Of a stretch of DNA of 64,000 nt, positions 9,093 through 18,586 are shown piece by piece. The notes beneath the pieces were generated by a model. The model was given only the letters and a program-made list of their open reading frames with translations, was not told where the DNA came from and did no database searches. The translations under genes were made by a program, and so were the position numbers. The stretch spans positions 186,001-250,000 of the forward strand of contig CAMTVQ010000001.1 of assembly GCA_947085255.1 (NCBI GenBank). Direction: 5' to 3'. Position 1 is the first letter of the stretch. Each line of letters starts with the position of its first letter. Origin of the DNA: CAMTVQ01 sp947085255. GTDB lineage: Bacteria; Bacteroidota; Bacteroidia; Sphingobacteriales; Sphingobacteriaceae.

Positions 9093-11744
9093 ATGATGCT
9101 CTCCAAAACCTATAATCCCCGCGAAGTAGAAGATAAGTGGTACCAATACTGGTTAGATAAACAATTTTTTAAATCAACCCCCGACCACCGCGAGCCTTAT
9201 ACCATTGTAATACCTCCACCAAATGTTACCGGTGTATTACACATGGGGCATATGCTTAATAATACCATACAAGATGTACTTATTCGCAGGGCACGTATGC
9301 GTGGCTACAATGCCTGCTGGGTACCTGGTACCGACCATGCTAGTATTGCTACCGAAGCAAAAGTGGTGGCTATGCTCAAGGAAAAAGGCATCAATAAAAA
9401 AGATATTACCCGCGAAGAATTTTTGGGCTATGCCTGGGAGTGGAAAGAAAAGTATGGCGGTATTATACTCGAACAGCTCAAAAAAATAGGTGCTTCTTGC
9501 GATTGGGATCGTACGCGTTTTACCATGGATGCCGATATGAGCGAAGCGGTTATAGATACTTTTGTACATCTATATAATAAAGGTCTTATTTACCGCGGTG
9601 TGCGCATGGTAAACTGGGATCCTCAAGGTAAAACTGCCGTATCTGACGAAGAGGTTATTTACAAAGAGGTAAACTCTAAATTGTATTATGTAAAGTACCG
9701 TATTGCCAGTGAGGAAGAAAATGCCGAACGCATGTCTGAGGACTGGATTACGATTGCTACCACACGCCCCGAAACTATTTTGGGTGATACTGCCGTGTGC
9801 GTACATCCTCATGATGAACGTTACGAACATTTGATAGGTAAAAATGTGATTATCCCCTTTGTAAATAGGGTAGTGCCCATTATTGCCGATACCTACATTG
9901 ATAAAGAATTTGGTACTGGAGCCCTAAAAGTAACACCAGCACATGATATTAACGACTATGAACTGGGTTTAAAACACAACCTGCAGGTAATTGACACCAT
10001 TGACGAAGATGGTAAAATGAGCCCTGCTGCTCAGTTTTATATAGGCATGGATCGTTTTGCCTGTCGCAAGCAAATAGCTATTGATTTAGAAGAAAAAGGC
10101 TTTTTGGTGAAGACCGAAGAAATAAAAAATAAAAACGGACTTTCGGAACGAACCAATGCGGTAATAGAGCCCAAACTTTCGGTACAGTGGTTTGTGAATA
10201 TGAAAGAGTTGGCAAAACCAGCATTAGAGGTGGTGCTTGATGGCGAGGTAAAACTTATTCCCGAAAAATTTACCAATACCTACCGCCATTGGATGGAAAA
10301 CTGTAAGGATTGGTGCATTTCGCGTCAATTGTGGTGGGGACAGCGTATTCCGGCATGGTATAATGAAGACGGGCAATTTGTTGTAGCCAAAACTGAAGCA
10401 GAAGCGGTTGAAAAATTCAAAATTCAAAATTTTAAAAGCAATAATCTAAAGCAAGATGAAGACGTGATGGATACGTGGTTTTCGTCTTGGTTGTGGCCTA
10501 TTTCTGTGTTCGATCCATCGGTATGCAAGGGAGTAAATCAGCCTTCAAATGAAGATTTGGCTTATTATTATCCTACCAATGATTTGGTTACGGCACCCGA
10601 AATTTTATTCTTTTGGGTAGCCCGTATGATTATGGCTGGCAAAGAATTTAGAGGACAAGTACCGTTTAAAAATGTGTACCTCACTGGTATTGTGCGCGAT
10701 AAACAAGGTAGAAAAATGTCTAAATCGTTGGGCAACTCTCCCGACCCAATAGAATTGATAGAAAAATTTGGGGCTGATGGCGTGCGTATGGGTATGCTAT
10801 TAGCAGCACCTGCTGGCAACGATTTACCGTTTGATGAAAGCTATTGTGAGCAAGGAAGAAACTTTGCCAATAAAATTTGGAATGCTTTTAGGTTGGTAAA
10901 AGGATGGGAAGTAACAGAAAATACAGCCCAAACTGATAATGCGCTTGCTATTGAATGGTTCGATGCACGATTAAATCAAGTTTTAGTACAATTAGAAGAG
11001 CAGTTTGAACAATATCGCTTATCTGAGGCACTCATGTCGGTTTATAAATTGGTATGGGACGATTTTTGTTCGTGGTATCTCGAGTGGATTAAACCTCCTT
11101 TTGGAGAACCTATTGATGCGAAAACCTACGAAGCAACTATCGGGTATTTCGAAAAGTTACTTAAAATACTTCATCCATTTATGCCCTTTATTACCGAAGA
11201 GTTGTGGCATGAATTACGCGAGCGTACAGAGAAAGAGTGTATTATTGTTGCCAATTATCCTGTGGCAAATGAGGTAAATACTGCTATAATAGCAGATACA
11301 AACACAATATTCGAACTAATTGCTCAAATACGTACTATCAGAAATACCAAGCAATTATCGCCAAAAGAAGTGTTGCCTTTGGCAGTAAAAACTGCTGATA
11401 GATCAATTTACGAACGATTTACGCACACTATTACCAAGTTAGCCAATACACAAGCTATCGTATTTGTGGATGAAAAGGTAGAAAATGCTGCTGGCTTCAT
11501 TATTGATAAAGATGAGTTTTTTGTTGATTTAGGAAATAATATAGACGTTGCTGCCGAGCGCGAAAGAATGTTGCTAGAGTTAAACTATGCCAAAGGTTTC
11601 TTAAAATCGGTAATGGCAAAACTCGGTAACGAAAAATTTGTGGCCAACGCCAACCCCGAAGTAGTAGCTGCCGAGCGTAAAAAACAAGCAGATGCCGAAG
11701 GGAAGATTGCATTATTAGAACAAAGTATAGCACAACTGAGTTAA
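9093..11744 (+). CDS. valS: Valine--tRNA ligase
   Basis: Class I aminoacyl-tRNA synthetase charging tRNA-Val. 883 residues, normal length. HIGH motif as HMGH within PPPNVTGVLHMGHMLN (about residue 45), CP1 editing domain with TTRPETILGDTAV (about residue 226), KMSKS motif as GRKMSKSLGNSPDP (about 545), anticodon-binding domain, and a C-terminal coiled-coil arm (about 815-883). The gene begins ATGATG; either Met could start. Single gene with its own promoter, followed 20 bases later by the DUF4294 gene. Confidence 0.98.
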   Translation: MMLSKTYNPREVEDKWYQYWLDKQFFKSTPDHREPYTIVIPPPNVTGVLHMGHMLNNTIQDVLIRRARMRGYNACWVPGTDHASIATEAKVVAMLKEKGINKKDITREEFLGYAWEWKEKYGGIILEQLKKIGASCDWDRTRFTMDADMSEAVIDTFVHLYNKGLIYRGVRMVNWDPQGKTAVSDEEVIYKEVNSKLYYVKYRIASEEENAERMSEDWITIATTRPETILGDTAVCVHPHDERYEHLIGKNVIIPFVNRVVPIIADTYIDKEFGTGALKVTPAHDINDYELGLKHNLQVIDTIDEDGKMSPAAQFYIGMDRFACRKQIAIDLEEKGFLVKTEEIKNKNGLSERTNAVIEPKLSVQWFVNMKELAKPALEVVLDGEVKLIPEKFTNTYRHWMENCKDWCISRQLWWGQRIPAWYNEDGQFVVAKTEAEAVEKFKIQNFKSNNLKQDEDVMDTWFSSWLWPISVFDPSVCKGVNQPSNEDLAYYYPTNDLVTAPEILFFWVARMIMAGKEFRGQVPFKNVYLTGIVRDKQGRKMSKSLGNSPDPIELIEKFGADGVRMGMLLAAPAGNDLPFDESYCEQGRNFANKIWNAFRLVKGWEVTENTAQTDNALAIEWFDARLNQVLVQLEEQFEQYRLSEALMSVYKLVWDDFCSWYLEWIKPPFGEPIDAKTYEATIGYFEKLLKILHPFMPFITEELWHELRERTEKECIIVANYPVANEVNTAIIADTNTIFELIAQIRTIRNTKQLSPKEVLPLAVKTADRSIYERFTHTITKLANTQAIVFVDEKVENAAGFIIDKDEFFVDLGNNIDVAAERERMLLELNYAKGFLKSVMAKLGNEKFVANANPEVVAAERKKQADAEGKIALLEQSIAQLS

Positions 11745-11764
11745 ACAGTATCACTTAAATAAGA

Positions 11765-12364
11765 ATGTACAAGTACCTGCTTCTACTTTTAGTCTGCTTG
11801 GTTTGCCGCACAGCAAGTGCACAAACCACTACTAATGATACCATTAGAGTGCGTGCAATTATAGTGAATAATGATACGCTGCCCTTTATCTATCTTAAAA
11901 CTGTACAGGTAACGGATAAGCGCTTATTCAGTAACGCTGCCGATGCCGCTCGGTATCAAAAGTTAGTGCGTGATGTTACCAAAGTATGGCCATACGCTCG
12001 GTTGGCTGGTGATAAATACAATCAGTTACAAAAAGATCTAGCCGTTACCACCAAAAAGAAGGAGCGCAAACGCTTAATCGAAACTGCAGAGAACGATATA
12101 AAAGGCAACTTTGAGAAGGATTTGAAAAAACTTACGGTAACACAAGGTGCTATACTTATAAAATTGCTCGACAGACAAACGGGAGAATCGGGTTATATTT
12201 TGTTGCAAGATTTAAAAAGTGATGTTTCGGCATTTGTGTGGCAAGGTTTCGCTCGAATTTTTGGGCATAATCTTAAAACGCAGTACAATCCATTAGAGGA
12301 AAGAGAAATAGAAGGCATTGTACAACAATTGGAGGCTAGGGATAGAGCCAATGTTACTAAATAA
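11765..12364 (+). CDS. DUF4294 family exported protein
   Basis: A 199-residue Bacteroidota family of unknown function. Signal peptide MYKYLLLLLVCLVCRTASAQ, then the conserved DTLPFIYLKTV.V and the helical KVWPYARLAGDKYNQL segments, and the C-terminal QGAILIKLLDRQTGESGY. The tail after about residue 185 is charged. Located between valS and bshB1 with a 3-base gap to the latter, so probably one transcript with bshB1; no functional link is evident. Confidence 0.85.
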   Translation: MYKYLLLLLVCLVCRTASAQTTTNDTIRVRAIIVNNDTLPFIYLKTVQVTDKRLFSNAADAARYQKLVRDVTKVWPYARLAGDKYNQLQKDLAVTTKKKERKRLIETAENDIKGNFEKDLKKLTVTQGAILIKLLDRQTGESGYILLQDLKSDVSAFVWQGFARIFGHNLKTQYNPLEEREIEGIVQQLEARDRANVTK

Positions 12365-12367
12365 TAT

Positions 12368-13084
12368 ATGCAAGTAGATATTCTGGTACTAGCAGCACAC
12401 CCCGACGATGCAGAACTCGCTTGTTCGGGTACTATACTTAAACAGATAGATTTAGGGTATAAAGTAGCTATAGTAGATTTAACACAAGGAGAACGCGGTA
12501 CACGCGGAACTATTGAAACCCGAAAAGAGGAAGCTGCCGCAGCCAGTGCCATTTTAGGTGTCTCGGCTCGCGAAAATTTAGGATTACCCGATTGTTTTTT
12601 AGAAAACAGTCAGGAACACCAATTGCGTGTAATCTACGCCATTCGCAAATACCGCCCACAAATAGTGTTATGTAATGCCACCGAAGATCGTCATCCGGAT
12701 CATGGAAAGGCAGCTAAACTAATTTCGGATGCTTGTTTTTTAGCAGGATTACAAAAGATTGAAACCTCAGAAAATGATAAGCTGCAAGCTGCTTGGCGTC
12801 CAAAAGTAGTATATCATTATATACAAGACCGATACATAAAACCAGATTTTGTAGTAGATATTACCGAATTTGCCCAAACAAAAATGGAAGCTATAAAAGC
12901 GTATAAAACACAATTTTACGATCCAAATTCAGACGAACCTGCAACATACATTGCTTCAGCAGATTTTTTAGAGACAATAACAGCACGCCAGCGAGAGTTG
13001 GGCAAAATTATTGGGGTGCGCTTTGCCGAAGGTTATACGGTAGAACGTTTACCTGGAGTAAATAATTTGTTTGATTTAATCTAA
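12368..13084 (+). CDS. bshB1: Bacillithiol biosynthesis deacetylase BshB1
   Basis: Zinc-dependent deacetylase of the LmbE/PIG-L family that removes acetate from GlcNAc-malate during bacillithiol synthesis. 238 residues. Zn motif AHPDDAE at residues 10-16 and the later HPDHGKAAKL with the third ligand; TQGERGTRG and the NLGLPD segment are BshB1-type. Its presence suggests this organism makes bacillithiol as its low-molecular-weight thiol. Neither bshA nor bshC lies in the window. Convergent with purS, 8-base gap. Confidence 0.9.
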   Translation: MQVDILVLAAHPDDAELACSGTILKQIDLGYKVAIVDLTQGERGTRGTIETRKEEAAAASAILGVSARENLGLPDCFLENSQEHQLRVIYAIRKYRPQIVLCNATEDRHPDHGKAAKLISDACFLAGLQKIETSENDKLQAAWRPKVVYHYIQDRYIKPDFVVDITEFAQTKMEAIKAYKTQFYDPNSDEPATYIASADFLETITARQRELGKIIGVRFAEGYTVERLPGVNNLFDLI

Positions 13085-13092
13085 AGAGGCTT

Positions 13093-13344
13093 TTACAGCG
13101 CAGTTACGGTAAACTCGTAGCTTTCCATAATTAGGTTGGCCAATAGTTTTTTACAAGCAGTATCTACGTGTGCTTCAGCTGTTCCTTTATCAGCAGCTTC
13201 TATTTCTAAGGTAATATGTTTGCCAATACGTACATTTTCTATACCCGATAAACCTAAGTTTTTCATGCTGGAGGTTACCGCTTTTCCTTGAGGGTCAAGT
13301 ATTTCTTTTAATGGCATTACGTTGATGGAAGCAGAAAATTTCAT
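13093..13344 (-). CDS. purS: Phosphoribosylformylglycinamidine synthase subunit PurS
   Basis: 83-residue small subunit of the PurS/PurQ/PurL complex in purine synthesis. Typical PurS features: an N-terminal beta strand, EILDPQGKAV..S, LGL.GIENVRIGKHI.LEIEA, and a C-terminal NLIMESYEFTV. No purQ or purL is adjacent; instead it follows pssA by 9 bases, so it is probably the last gene of a rho-pssA-purS run. Confidence 0.88.
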   Translation of the reverse strand: MKFSASINVMPLKEILDPQGKAVTSSMKNLGLSGIENVRIGKHITLEIEAADKGTAEAHVDTACKKLLANLIMESYEFTVTAL

Positions 13345-13353
13345 CTTGTTCTA

Positions 13354-14019
13354 TTAATTGGTGGTTACGGTATTTTTTAAAACGGATAATCCGATATACA
13401 AACCTATAATGGTTGGTATGGCTGCAAATTTAAAAAAAGGCAATAATACTAAGGCAGCTATTAGTAAATAATACTTAAACTGATTATCACCCCACGTAAA
13501 GTTCTTAAACTTTAAAGAAAACAGGGTGATGGTGCTTACCATTAGCGCAGATAAACCAATAATCATTACCAATAAAGTATACACATTCGGAAACTCGTAC
13601 GCCATTGGAATAGCCGCTATAAACAACCCAGCTGATGGAATGGGTAAGCCAATAAAATTTTCGCTTTGGCGTGTATCAATATTAAATCGAGCTAAGCGTA
13701 ATGCTCCAAATATGGGTAATAAAAAGGCAGCATAAGGCAGATACTGATTGGGGGTAGCCACCGTAAGCAGTTGGTAGGCAATTGCGGCTGGCGCTACTCC
13801 GAAACTTACTACATCGGCCAAGCTGTCTAAGTCTTTACCAATAGGAGAGTACGCGTGTAATACACGTGCAGCCAATCCATCTAAAAAATCAGCAAGTGCA
13901 GCAGCAAAAATGAAGTATCCAGCAAGTTCTAATTCACCTTTAAAAGCAAAGGTAATAGCAATACAGCCCAAAAAAAGGTTGAGGCAGGTAATGAAGTTTG
14001 GAATGTGTTTCTTGATCAT
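13354..14019 (-). CDS. pssA: CDP-diacylglycerol--serine O-phosphatidyltransferase
   Basis: Membrane enzyme making phosphatidylserine, the precursor of phosphatidylethanolamine. 221 residues with several membrane helices and the CDP-alcohol phosphotransferase motif D-G-x2-A-R-x8-G-x3-D-x3-D (DGLAARVLHAYSPIGKDLDSLAD, with the two catalytic Asp residues). The start MIKKHIPNFITCLNLFLGC is the usual N-terminus. Downstream of rho across an AT-rich inverted repeat. Confidence 0.93.
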   Translation of the reverse strand: MIKKHIPNFITCLNLFLGCIAITFAFKGELELAGYFIFAAALADFLDGLAARVLHAYSPIGKDLDSLADVVSFGVAPAAIAYQLLTVATPNQYLPYAAFLLPIFGALRLARFNIDTRQSENFIGLPIPSAGLFIAAIPMAYEFPNVYTLLVMIIGLSALMVSTITLFSLKFKNFTWGDNQFKYYLLIAALVLLPFFKFAAIPTIIGLYIGLSVLKNTVTTN

Positions 14020-14030
14020 ATTATGATGTT

Positions 14031-14122
14031 TATTGGTTCATTAGTCATTGGTTTATTGTTACCAGAAGTTATTGAATTGCAATGTAACTAATGACTAATA
14101 AACTAATAAACCAATGAACTAA
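14031..14122. repeat. AT-rich inverted repeat between rho and pssA
   Basis: The left arm (14031-14062) and right arm (14083-14122) are imperfect inverted copies built from short blocks such as TTAGTCATT, GGTTTATT and GTTAC, and from their complements GTAAC, AATGACTAA, AATAAACC and CCAATGAAC. The two arms can fold into a long imperfect stem around a 20-base loop. It may end rho transcription or be a small dispersed repeat; no U-tract is evident. Confidence 0.55.
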
Positions 14123-14125
14123 TTT

Positions 14126-15751
14126 TTATTTGTTCATCGTAATCAAAAACTCTTCGTTTGATTTAGTGTCTTTCATGTGGCGAATCAAAAACTCCATCGC
14201 TTCTTGCGAGTTCATATCTGCAAAATGGTTACGCAAAATCCACATACGTTGCAATACGTCCTTATCTTGTAATAAATCATCACGACGTGTACTCGAAGCA
14301 GTAATGTCAATAGCTGGGAAAATACGTTTGTTAGATAGTTTTCTATCCAACTGTAATTCCATATTACCAGTTCCTTTAAATTCTTCAAAAATCACCTCGT
14401 CCATTTTAGATCCAGTATCAATTAAAGCAGTGGCTAAAATAGTAAGTGATCCTCCATCTTCAATCTTACGGGCTGCACCAAAAAAGCGTTTTGGTTTGTG
14501 TAAGGCGTTAGCATCCACACCACCCGATAAAATTTTACCAGAAGCCGGTTGTACCGTATTGTAGGCACGTGCCAAACGAGTGATGCTATCTAAAAGAATA
14601 ACCACATCGTGTCCGCATTCTACCATGCGTTTAGCTTTCTCTAATACAATATTGGCAATTTTTACGTGTCGTTCGGCAGGTTCATCAAAAGTAGATGAAA
14701 CAACTTCTGCGCGTACGCTACGCGCCATATCGGTTACCTCTTCTGGTCGCTCATCAATTAATAAAATAATTAAATACACTTCCGGATGGTTTGCAGCAAT
14801 GGCATTAGCTACATCTTTCAATAATATGGTTTTACCCGTTTTTGGTTGCGCTACAATTAACCCACGCTGACCTTTACCTATTGGGGTAAATAAATCCATA
14901 ATGCGGGTAGAGTAATTGCTGGCTTCCGAAAAAAGGTTAAATTTTTCGTAAGGGAATAGAGGTGTTAGATAATCAAAAGGTACTCTATCGCGTACTTCGG
15001 CAGGCACACGACCATTAATGCTATCTACACGTACTAATGGGAAGTATTTTTCGCCTTCTTTTGGCGGACGTACACTACCACGTACCGTATCTCCTGTTTT
15101 TAATCCAAATAATTTTATTTGCGATTGAGATACATATATATCATCGGGAGAGTTGAGGTAATTATAATCGGAAGAACGTAAAAAACCATACCCATCGGGC
15201 ATAATTTCTAATACACCTTCATTTACCACTATGCCATCAAAATCTACCTGATTGAGATACTGGTATTCGTTTTTGTTAGTACGGTTAGCTTGATTCTGCT
15301 GGTTAGAATTATTGTTATTAGGGTTTCTACGCTCATTATTTGCACGTTTTTCTATCTCTGCAGAGCTATCTGCATTTGGAGTTTCGGTAACGGCAGGTTT
15401 TTCAACAGGAATTTCAACATTGGTAATTTCTGCAGCAGCTTTTATCACTTCAGTAGGTCGTACTTCATCAAATAAAGTAGTCATTGCTTCTTCAGCAACC
15501 GACGGCTGAGTGGCCGTTTCCTCGTCCAATACCTTATCCACCCTTGGGCGTTTTGTTCTTTTTGCCTTATCCTGATTGTCAGCAGCAGGTATTTCTTTAC
15601 CAGTTGTAGGAGAAGAGGTCTGTTGCTGTTCTAAGATTTTAGAAATCAAATCCTGCTTTTTCAGGTCTTCGGCACCAATAATGGTTAGTTCTTGAGCTAC
15701 GCTTCTCAATTGAGAAACCAGCATGTCGTTAAGTTGCAGGATGTCGTACAT
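14126..15751 (-). CDS. rho: Transcription termination factor Rho, with long N-terminal insertion
   Basis: Hexameric RNA helicase that ends transcription. ATG 15751 gives MYDILQLNDMLVSQLRSVA, the usual Bacteroidota start; a TTG two codons earlier is less likely. Residues about 45-165 are a low-complexity acidic/basic linker including an Asn/Gln/Arg-rich run, which separates the N-terminal helical domain from the RNA-binding cold-shock-like domain (GVLEIMPDGYGFLR). ATPase motifs: Walker A AQPKTGKT and Walker B region VVILLDSITRLARAYN. Total 541 residues, about 120 more than the E. coli protein, entirely due to the insertion. Confidence 0.96.
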   Translation of the reverse strand: MYDILQLNDMLVSQLRSVAQELTIIGAEDLKKQDLISKILEQQQTSSPTTGKEIPAADNQDKAKRTKRPRVDKVLDEETATQPSVAEEAMTTLFDEVRPTEVIKAAAEITNVEIPVEKPAVTETPNADSSAEIEKRANNERRNPNNNNSNQQNQANRTNKNEYQYLNQVDFDGIVVNEGVLEIMPDGYGFLRSSDYNYLNSPDDIYVSQSQIKLFGLKTGDTVRGSVRPPKEGEKYFPLVRVDSINGRVPAEVRDRVPFDYLTPLFPYEKFNLFSEASNYSTRIMDLFTPIGKGQRGLIVAQPKTGKTILLKDVANAIAANHPEVYLIILLIDERPEEVTDMARSVRAEVVSSTFDEPAERHVKIANIVLEKAKRMVECGHDVVILLDSITRLARAYNTVQPASGKILSGGVDANALHKPKRFFGAARKIEDGGSLTILATALIDTGSKMDEVIFEEFKGTGNMELQLDRKLSNKRIFPAIDITASSTRRDDLLQDKDVLQRMWILRNHFADMNSQEAMEFLIRHMKDTKSNEEFLITMNK

Positions 15752-15982
15752 CAACAAATACTAAATGAAATTTATTAAAAAGATATGTTGCTTGAAATGT
15801 TATGTATTGTTACGAGCCTGAAGAGGCAGCGTTATATTGAGATAACAGCACAATGTTAGGGATTAATATTGAATATGCAAATTTTTTTAAGAATATCACA
15901 AAAAGTAGCATGAATATTGGTAAATATGAATAGCTAAGTAGCTTTTTTATATATTGCAGCAGCAAATCCTATTCTTTTCATC

Positions 15983-18292
15983 ATGCGTCTGTTAGCCTTT
16001 TTTACAGTACTATTTATCCTTACTTTTTCTGCACAAGCTCAAAAAGTAGGGTTGGTATTAAGTGGTGGTGGTGCAAAGGGATTGGCGCATATTGGTGTGT
16101 TAAAAGCACTAGAAGCCAATAATATACCTATTGATTATATTGTAGGCACCTCTATGGGAGGCGTAGTAGGTGCTCTGTATGCTGCGGGTTATTCGCCGTC
16201 CGAAATTGAATACATTGCCATGAGTCCCGATTTTCAAGAATGGGTAAATGGTAGGTTTACAAGTGATTATAGTTTGTTCTTTAAAAAGAAAGATGTCAAT
16301 GCTTCTTTGCTTACGCTCAAACTTACGCTGGATACCAACTTTCAAACGCGTATTCGTACCAATCTGATTAATGATATTCCGATAAACTTTGCCATGATGC
16401 AATTGTATGCACAGGCATCAGCCAATTCGGGCAATAATTACGATAGTTTAATGATTCCGTTTCGTTGCGTGGTGTCTGATGTGTTTTCGCAACGGGCTAT
16501 TTCATTAAAAAAAGGGCCATTAAATGAGGCAGTACGCAGTACACTTTCTGTTCCATACATTTATCCGCCAGTAAAAAACAACGGACGTTATTTATTTGAT
16601 GGCGGTTTGTATGACAACTTTCCGGTGAGTTTTATTGAGAAAGAATTTAAACCAGATATTATTATTGGGAGCAACGTATCTAATAAAACGTTTACCGATT
16701 ATCCATTTGATAGTGACGACCGATTAATAGGGCAGTTGTATCTAAACATACTTGTATCAAAATCAGACTCTAACTTACTTAGCCGAAAAGGAGTGTATAT
16801 ACAGCCCAATTTAAAAGGATTTAGCGCCACTGATTTTGAACCAGTAGATACACTTATAGAAAGAGGATATAAGGCTACACTGGTAAAAATGCCAGAAATT
16901 AAGCAAAAAATAGAGCGTAGAATAAGTAAACCAGAGTTGGATGCAAAGCGTACGAAATTCGAAACCAAAAAAGGACCTGTTAATTTTGAAGGAATAGAAG
17001 TAACAGGTATTAACCGACATCAGAAAAAGTATGTAAATCGTGTGTTTAGATACAAGGAAATTCCTATTTCGCTACGTACCATTAAGGCTTCGTATTATAA
17101 ACTGGTAGCCGATGATAATTTTGAAACCGTTTACCCCACGTTTAATTACGATAGTACAGAAAGAGGCTATTACTTTAAGTTACTGGTAAAACCCGATCGT
17201 AATTTTAAGTTAGATATAGGCGGAAACGTTGCCTCACGCCCAATTGCAAATGCATATATAGGCTTGCAATACAACTTTTTTAGACTTAATGCCTACACGC
17301 TTTCGGCCAATTTTTATTCGGGAAGATTTTACGAGGCTGCTCAACTACGTTTAAGGACAGATTTTCCGACACGCTTGCCAGTATTTGCCGAGTTAGATTT
17401 TACCTATAATCATTGGGATTACTTTAAAAGTAGTCAAATATTCTTGGAAGATATTTCACCCGTTTTTATCGATCAAAGTGACAGGAATTTTGGTCTTAGT
17501 ATTGGTATTCCGCTTGCACAAGGGGCAAAATTGGTGGGCAAGTTTGCTGTTGCCAATACATTTGATGATTACAGTAATAATAATGCGTTTAAATCGAAGG
17601 ATACATTAGATGTTACTACGTTTAATGCGCTTACGTATACCATTAATTACGAGCGTAATACGCTTAATCGAAAACAATATGCCAATCAAGGTGAGTTGTA
17701 TAGCGTGGGCGTACGCTATACCGATGGGGTAGAACGCTATTTGCCGGGCAGCACCGCTTTGATAAAAGTAAAAGAGCGTAACGAATTAGCTTGGTTTAAA
17801 GCACAATTTTCTTGGGAAAAGTATTTCCGTACACGTGGAATATACAAGCAAGGCTTTTTAGTAGAAGTTGTAGCCTCCAATCAGCCATTTTTTACCACAT
17901 ATAAAGCTACGCTACTACGTGCCCCAGCTTTTTACCCTTTACAAGATTCTAAATCGCTGTTTTTAGATAATTTACGTGCCTTTAACTACGGTGTAGTTGG
18001 ATTAAAGAATATTATCTCTATCCGTAAAAATATCGACTTGCGTTTAGAAGGTTTTGTATTTCAACCCTATAAAACCATTACCGAAAATGCAGAACAAGAA
18101 GCTGGGTTAGGTAAGCGTTTAGAGCGCCGTTTTTTTACTGCTTGTGCTACATTGGTGTATAATACACCTTTAGGACCAATAGCGGTAAGCGGAAATTACT
18201 ATGATGATCGTCAGCCCAAATTAAACCTGCGAGAATTTAGCGCACTCTTCCATATTGGATTTTTGATTTACAACAAACGAGCGTTGGAGTAA
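15983..18292 (+). CDS. Patatin-like phospholipase with C-terminal outer-membrane barrel
   Basis: 769 residues. Signal peptide (ends SAQAQ). Patatin domain about residues 20-270: oxyanion GGGAKG, nucleophile elbow GTSMGG, and the catalytic Asp in DGGLYDNFP. A POTRA-like linker (VNFEGIEVTGINRHQKKYV) leads into a beta-barrel of the BamA/surface-antigen type ending in aromatic-rich strands. The layout resembles PlpD-type (type Vd) proteins, predicted to be an outer-membrane lipase whose enzyme domain is exposed or periplasmic. Preceded by 230 bases of AT-rich intergenic DNA; single-gene unit, convergent with the monooxygenase. Confidence 0.88.
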   Translation: MRLLAFFTVLFILTFSAQAQKVGLVLSGGGAKGLAHIGVLKALEANNIPIDYIVGTSMGGVVGALYAAGYSPSEIEYIAMSPDFQEWVNGRFTSDYSLFFKKKDVNASLLTLKLTLDTNFQTRIRTNLINDIPINFAMMQLYAQASANSGNNYDSLMIPFRCVVSDVFSQRAISLKKGPLNEAVRSTLSVPYIYPPVKNNGRYLFDGGLYDNFPVSFIEKEFKPDIIIGSNVSNKTFTDYPFDSDDRLIGQLYLNILVSKSDSNLLSRKGVYIQPNLKGFSATDFEPVDTLIERGYKATLVKMPEIKQKIERRISKPELDAKRTKFETKKGPVNFEGIEVTGINRHQKKYVNRVFRYKEIPISLRTIKASYYKLVADDNFETVYPTFNYDSTERGYYFKLLVKPDRNFKLDIGGNVASRPIANAYIGLQYNFFRLNAYTLSANFYSGRFYEAAQLRLRTDFPTRLPVFAELDFTYNHWDYFKSSQIFLEDISPVFIDQSDRNFGLSIGIPLAQGAKLVGKFAVANTFDDYSNNNAFKSKDTLDVTTFNALTYTINYERNTLNRKQYANQGELYSVGVRYTDGVERYLPGSTALIKVKERNELAWFKAQFSWEKYFRTRGIYKQGFLVEVVASNQPFFTTYKATLLRAPAFYPLQDSKSLFLDNLRAFNYGVVGLKNIISIRKNIDLRLEGFVFQPYKTITENAEQEAGLGKRLERRFFTACATLVYNTPLGPIAVSGNYYDDRQPKLNLREFSALFHIGFLIYNKRALE

Positions 18293-18586
18293 TTACAATT
18301 CGTGCTCCACAGAAGTGCTCCACGCCTCGGGCTTAGCAGCAAATAGTACTTTAGTTTTACTCCATACATCCGCAAAAAGAGCCGAATCTCGGTATGCGTT
18401 CAAGTGTGCCTCGCTTTGCCAATGGCTGTACGTAAAGAAGATATGTGGGTGTTGTACATCACGCAATAAAAACAGTTTTTGGCAACCTTCAAACCCTCTA
18501 ATATGTTTCTTAGTAGCCTCAAAAACGGTGATAAAGTCGGCTACTTTAGCCGCATCAAAAGTCATTTTTACAATACGTGTAATCAT
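18293..18586 (-). CDS. Antibiotic biosynthesis monooxygenase (ABM) domain protein
   Basis: 97-residue ferredoxin-like ABM-fold protein: MITRIVKMTF, then a helix, GCQKLFLLRD and FFTYSHWQSEAHLNAYRDS, the usual W/H-containing strand. Members act on small aromatic or haem-like substrates or as dimeric binding proteins; substrate unknown here. Overlaps the upstream DUF62 gene by 4 bases (ATGA), so the two are translationally coupled. Confidence 0.8.
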   Translation of the reverse strand: MITRIVKMTFDAAKVADFITVFEATKKHIRGFEGCQKLFLLRDVQHPHIFFTYSHWQSEAHLNAYRDSALFADVWSKTKVLFAAKPEAWSTSVEHEL

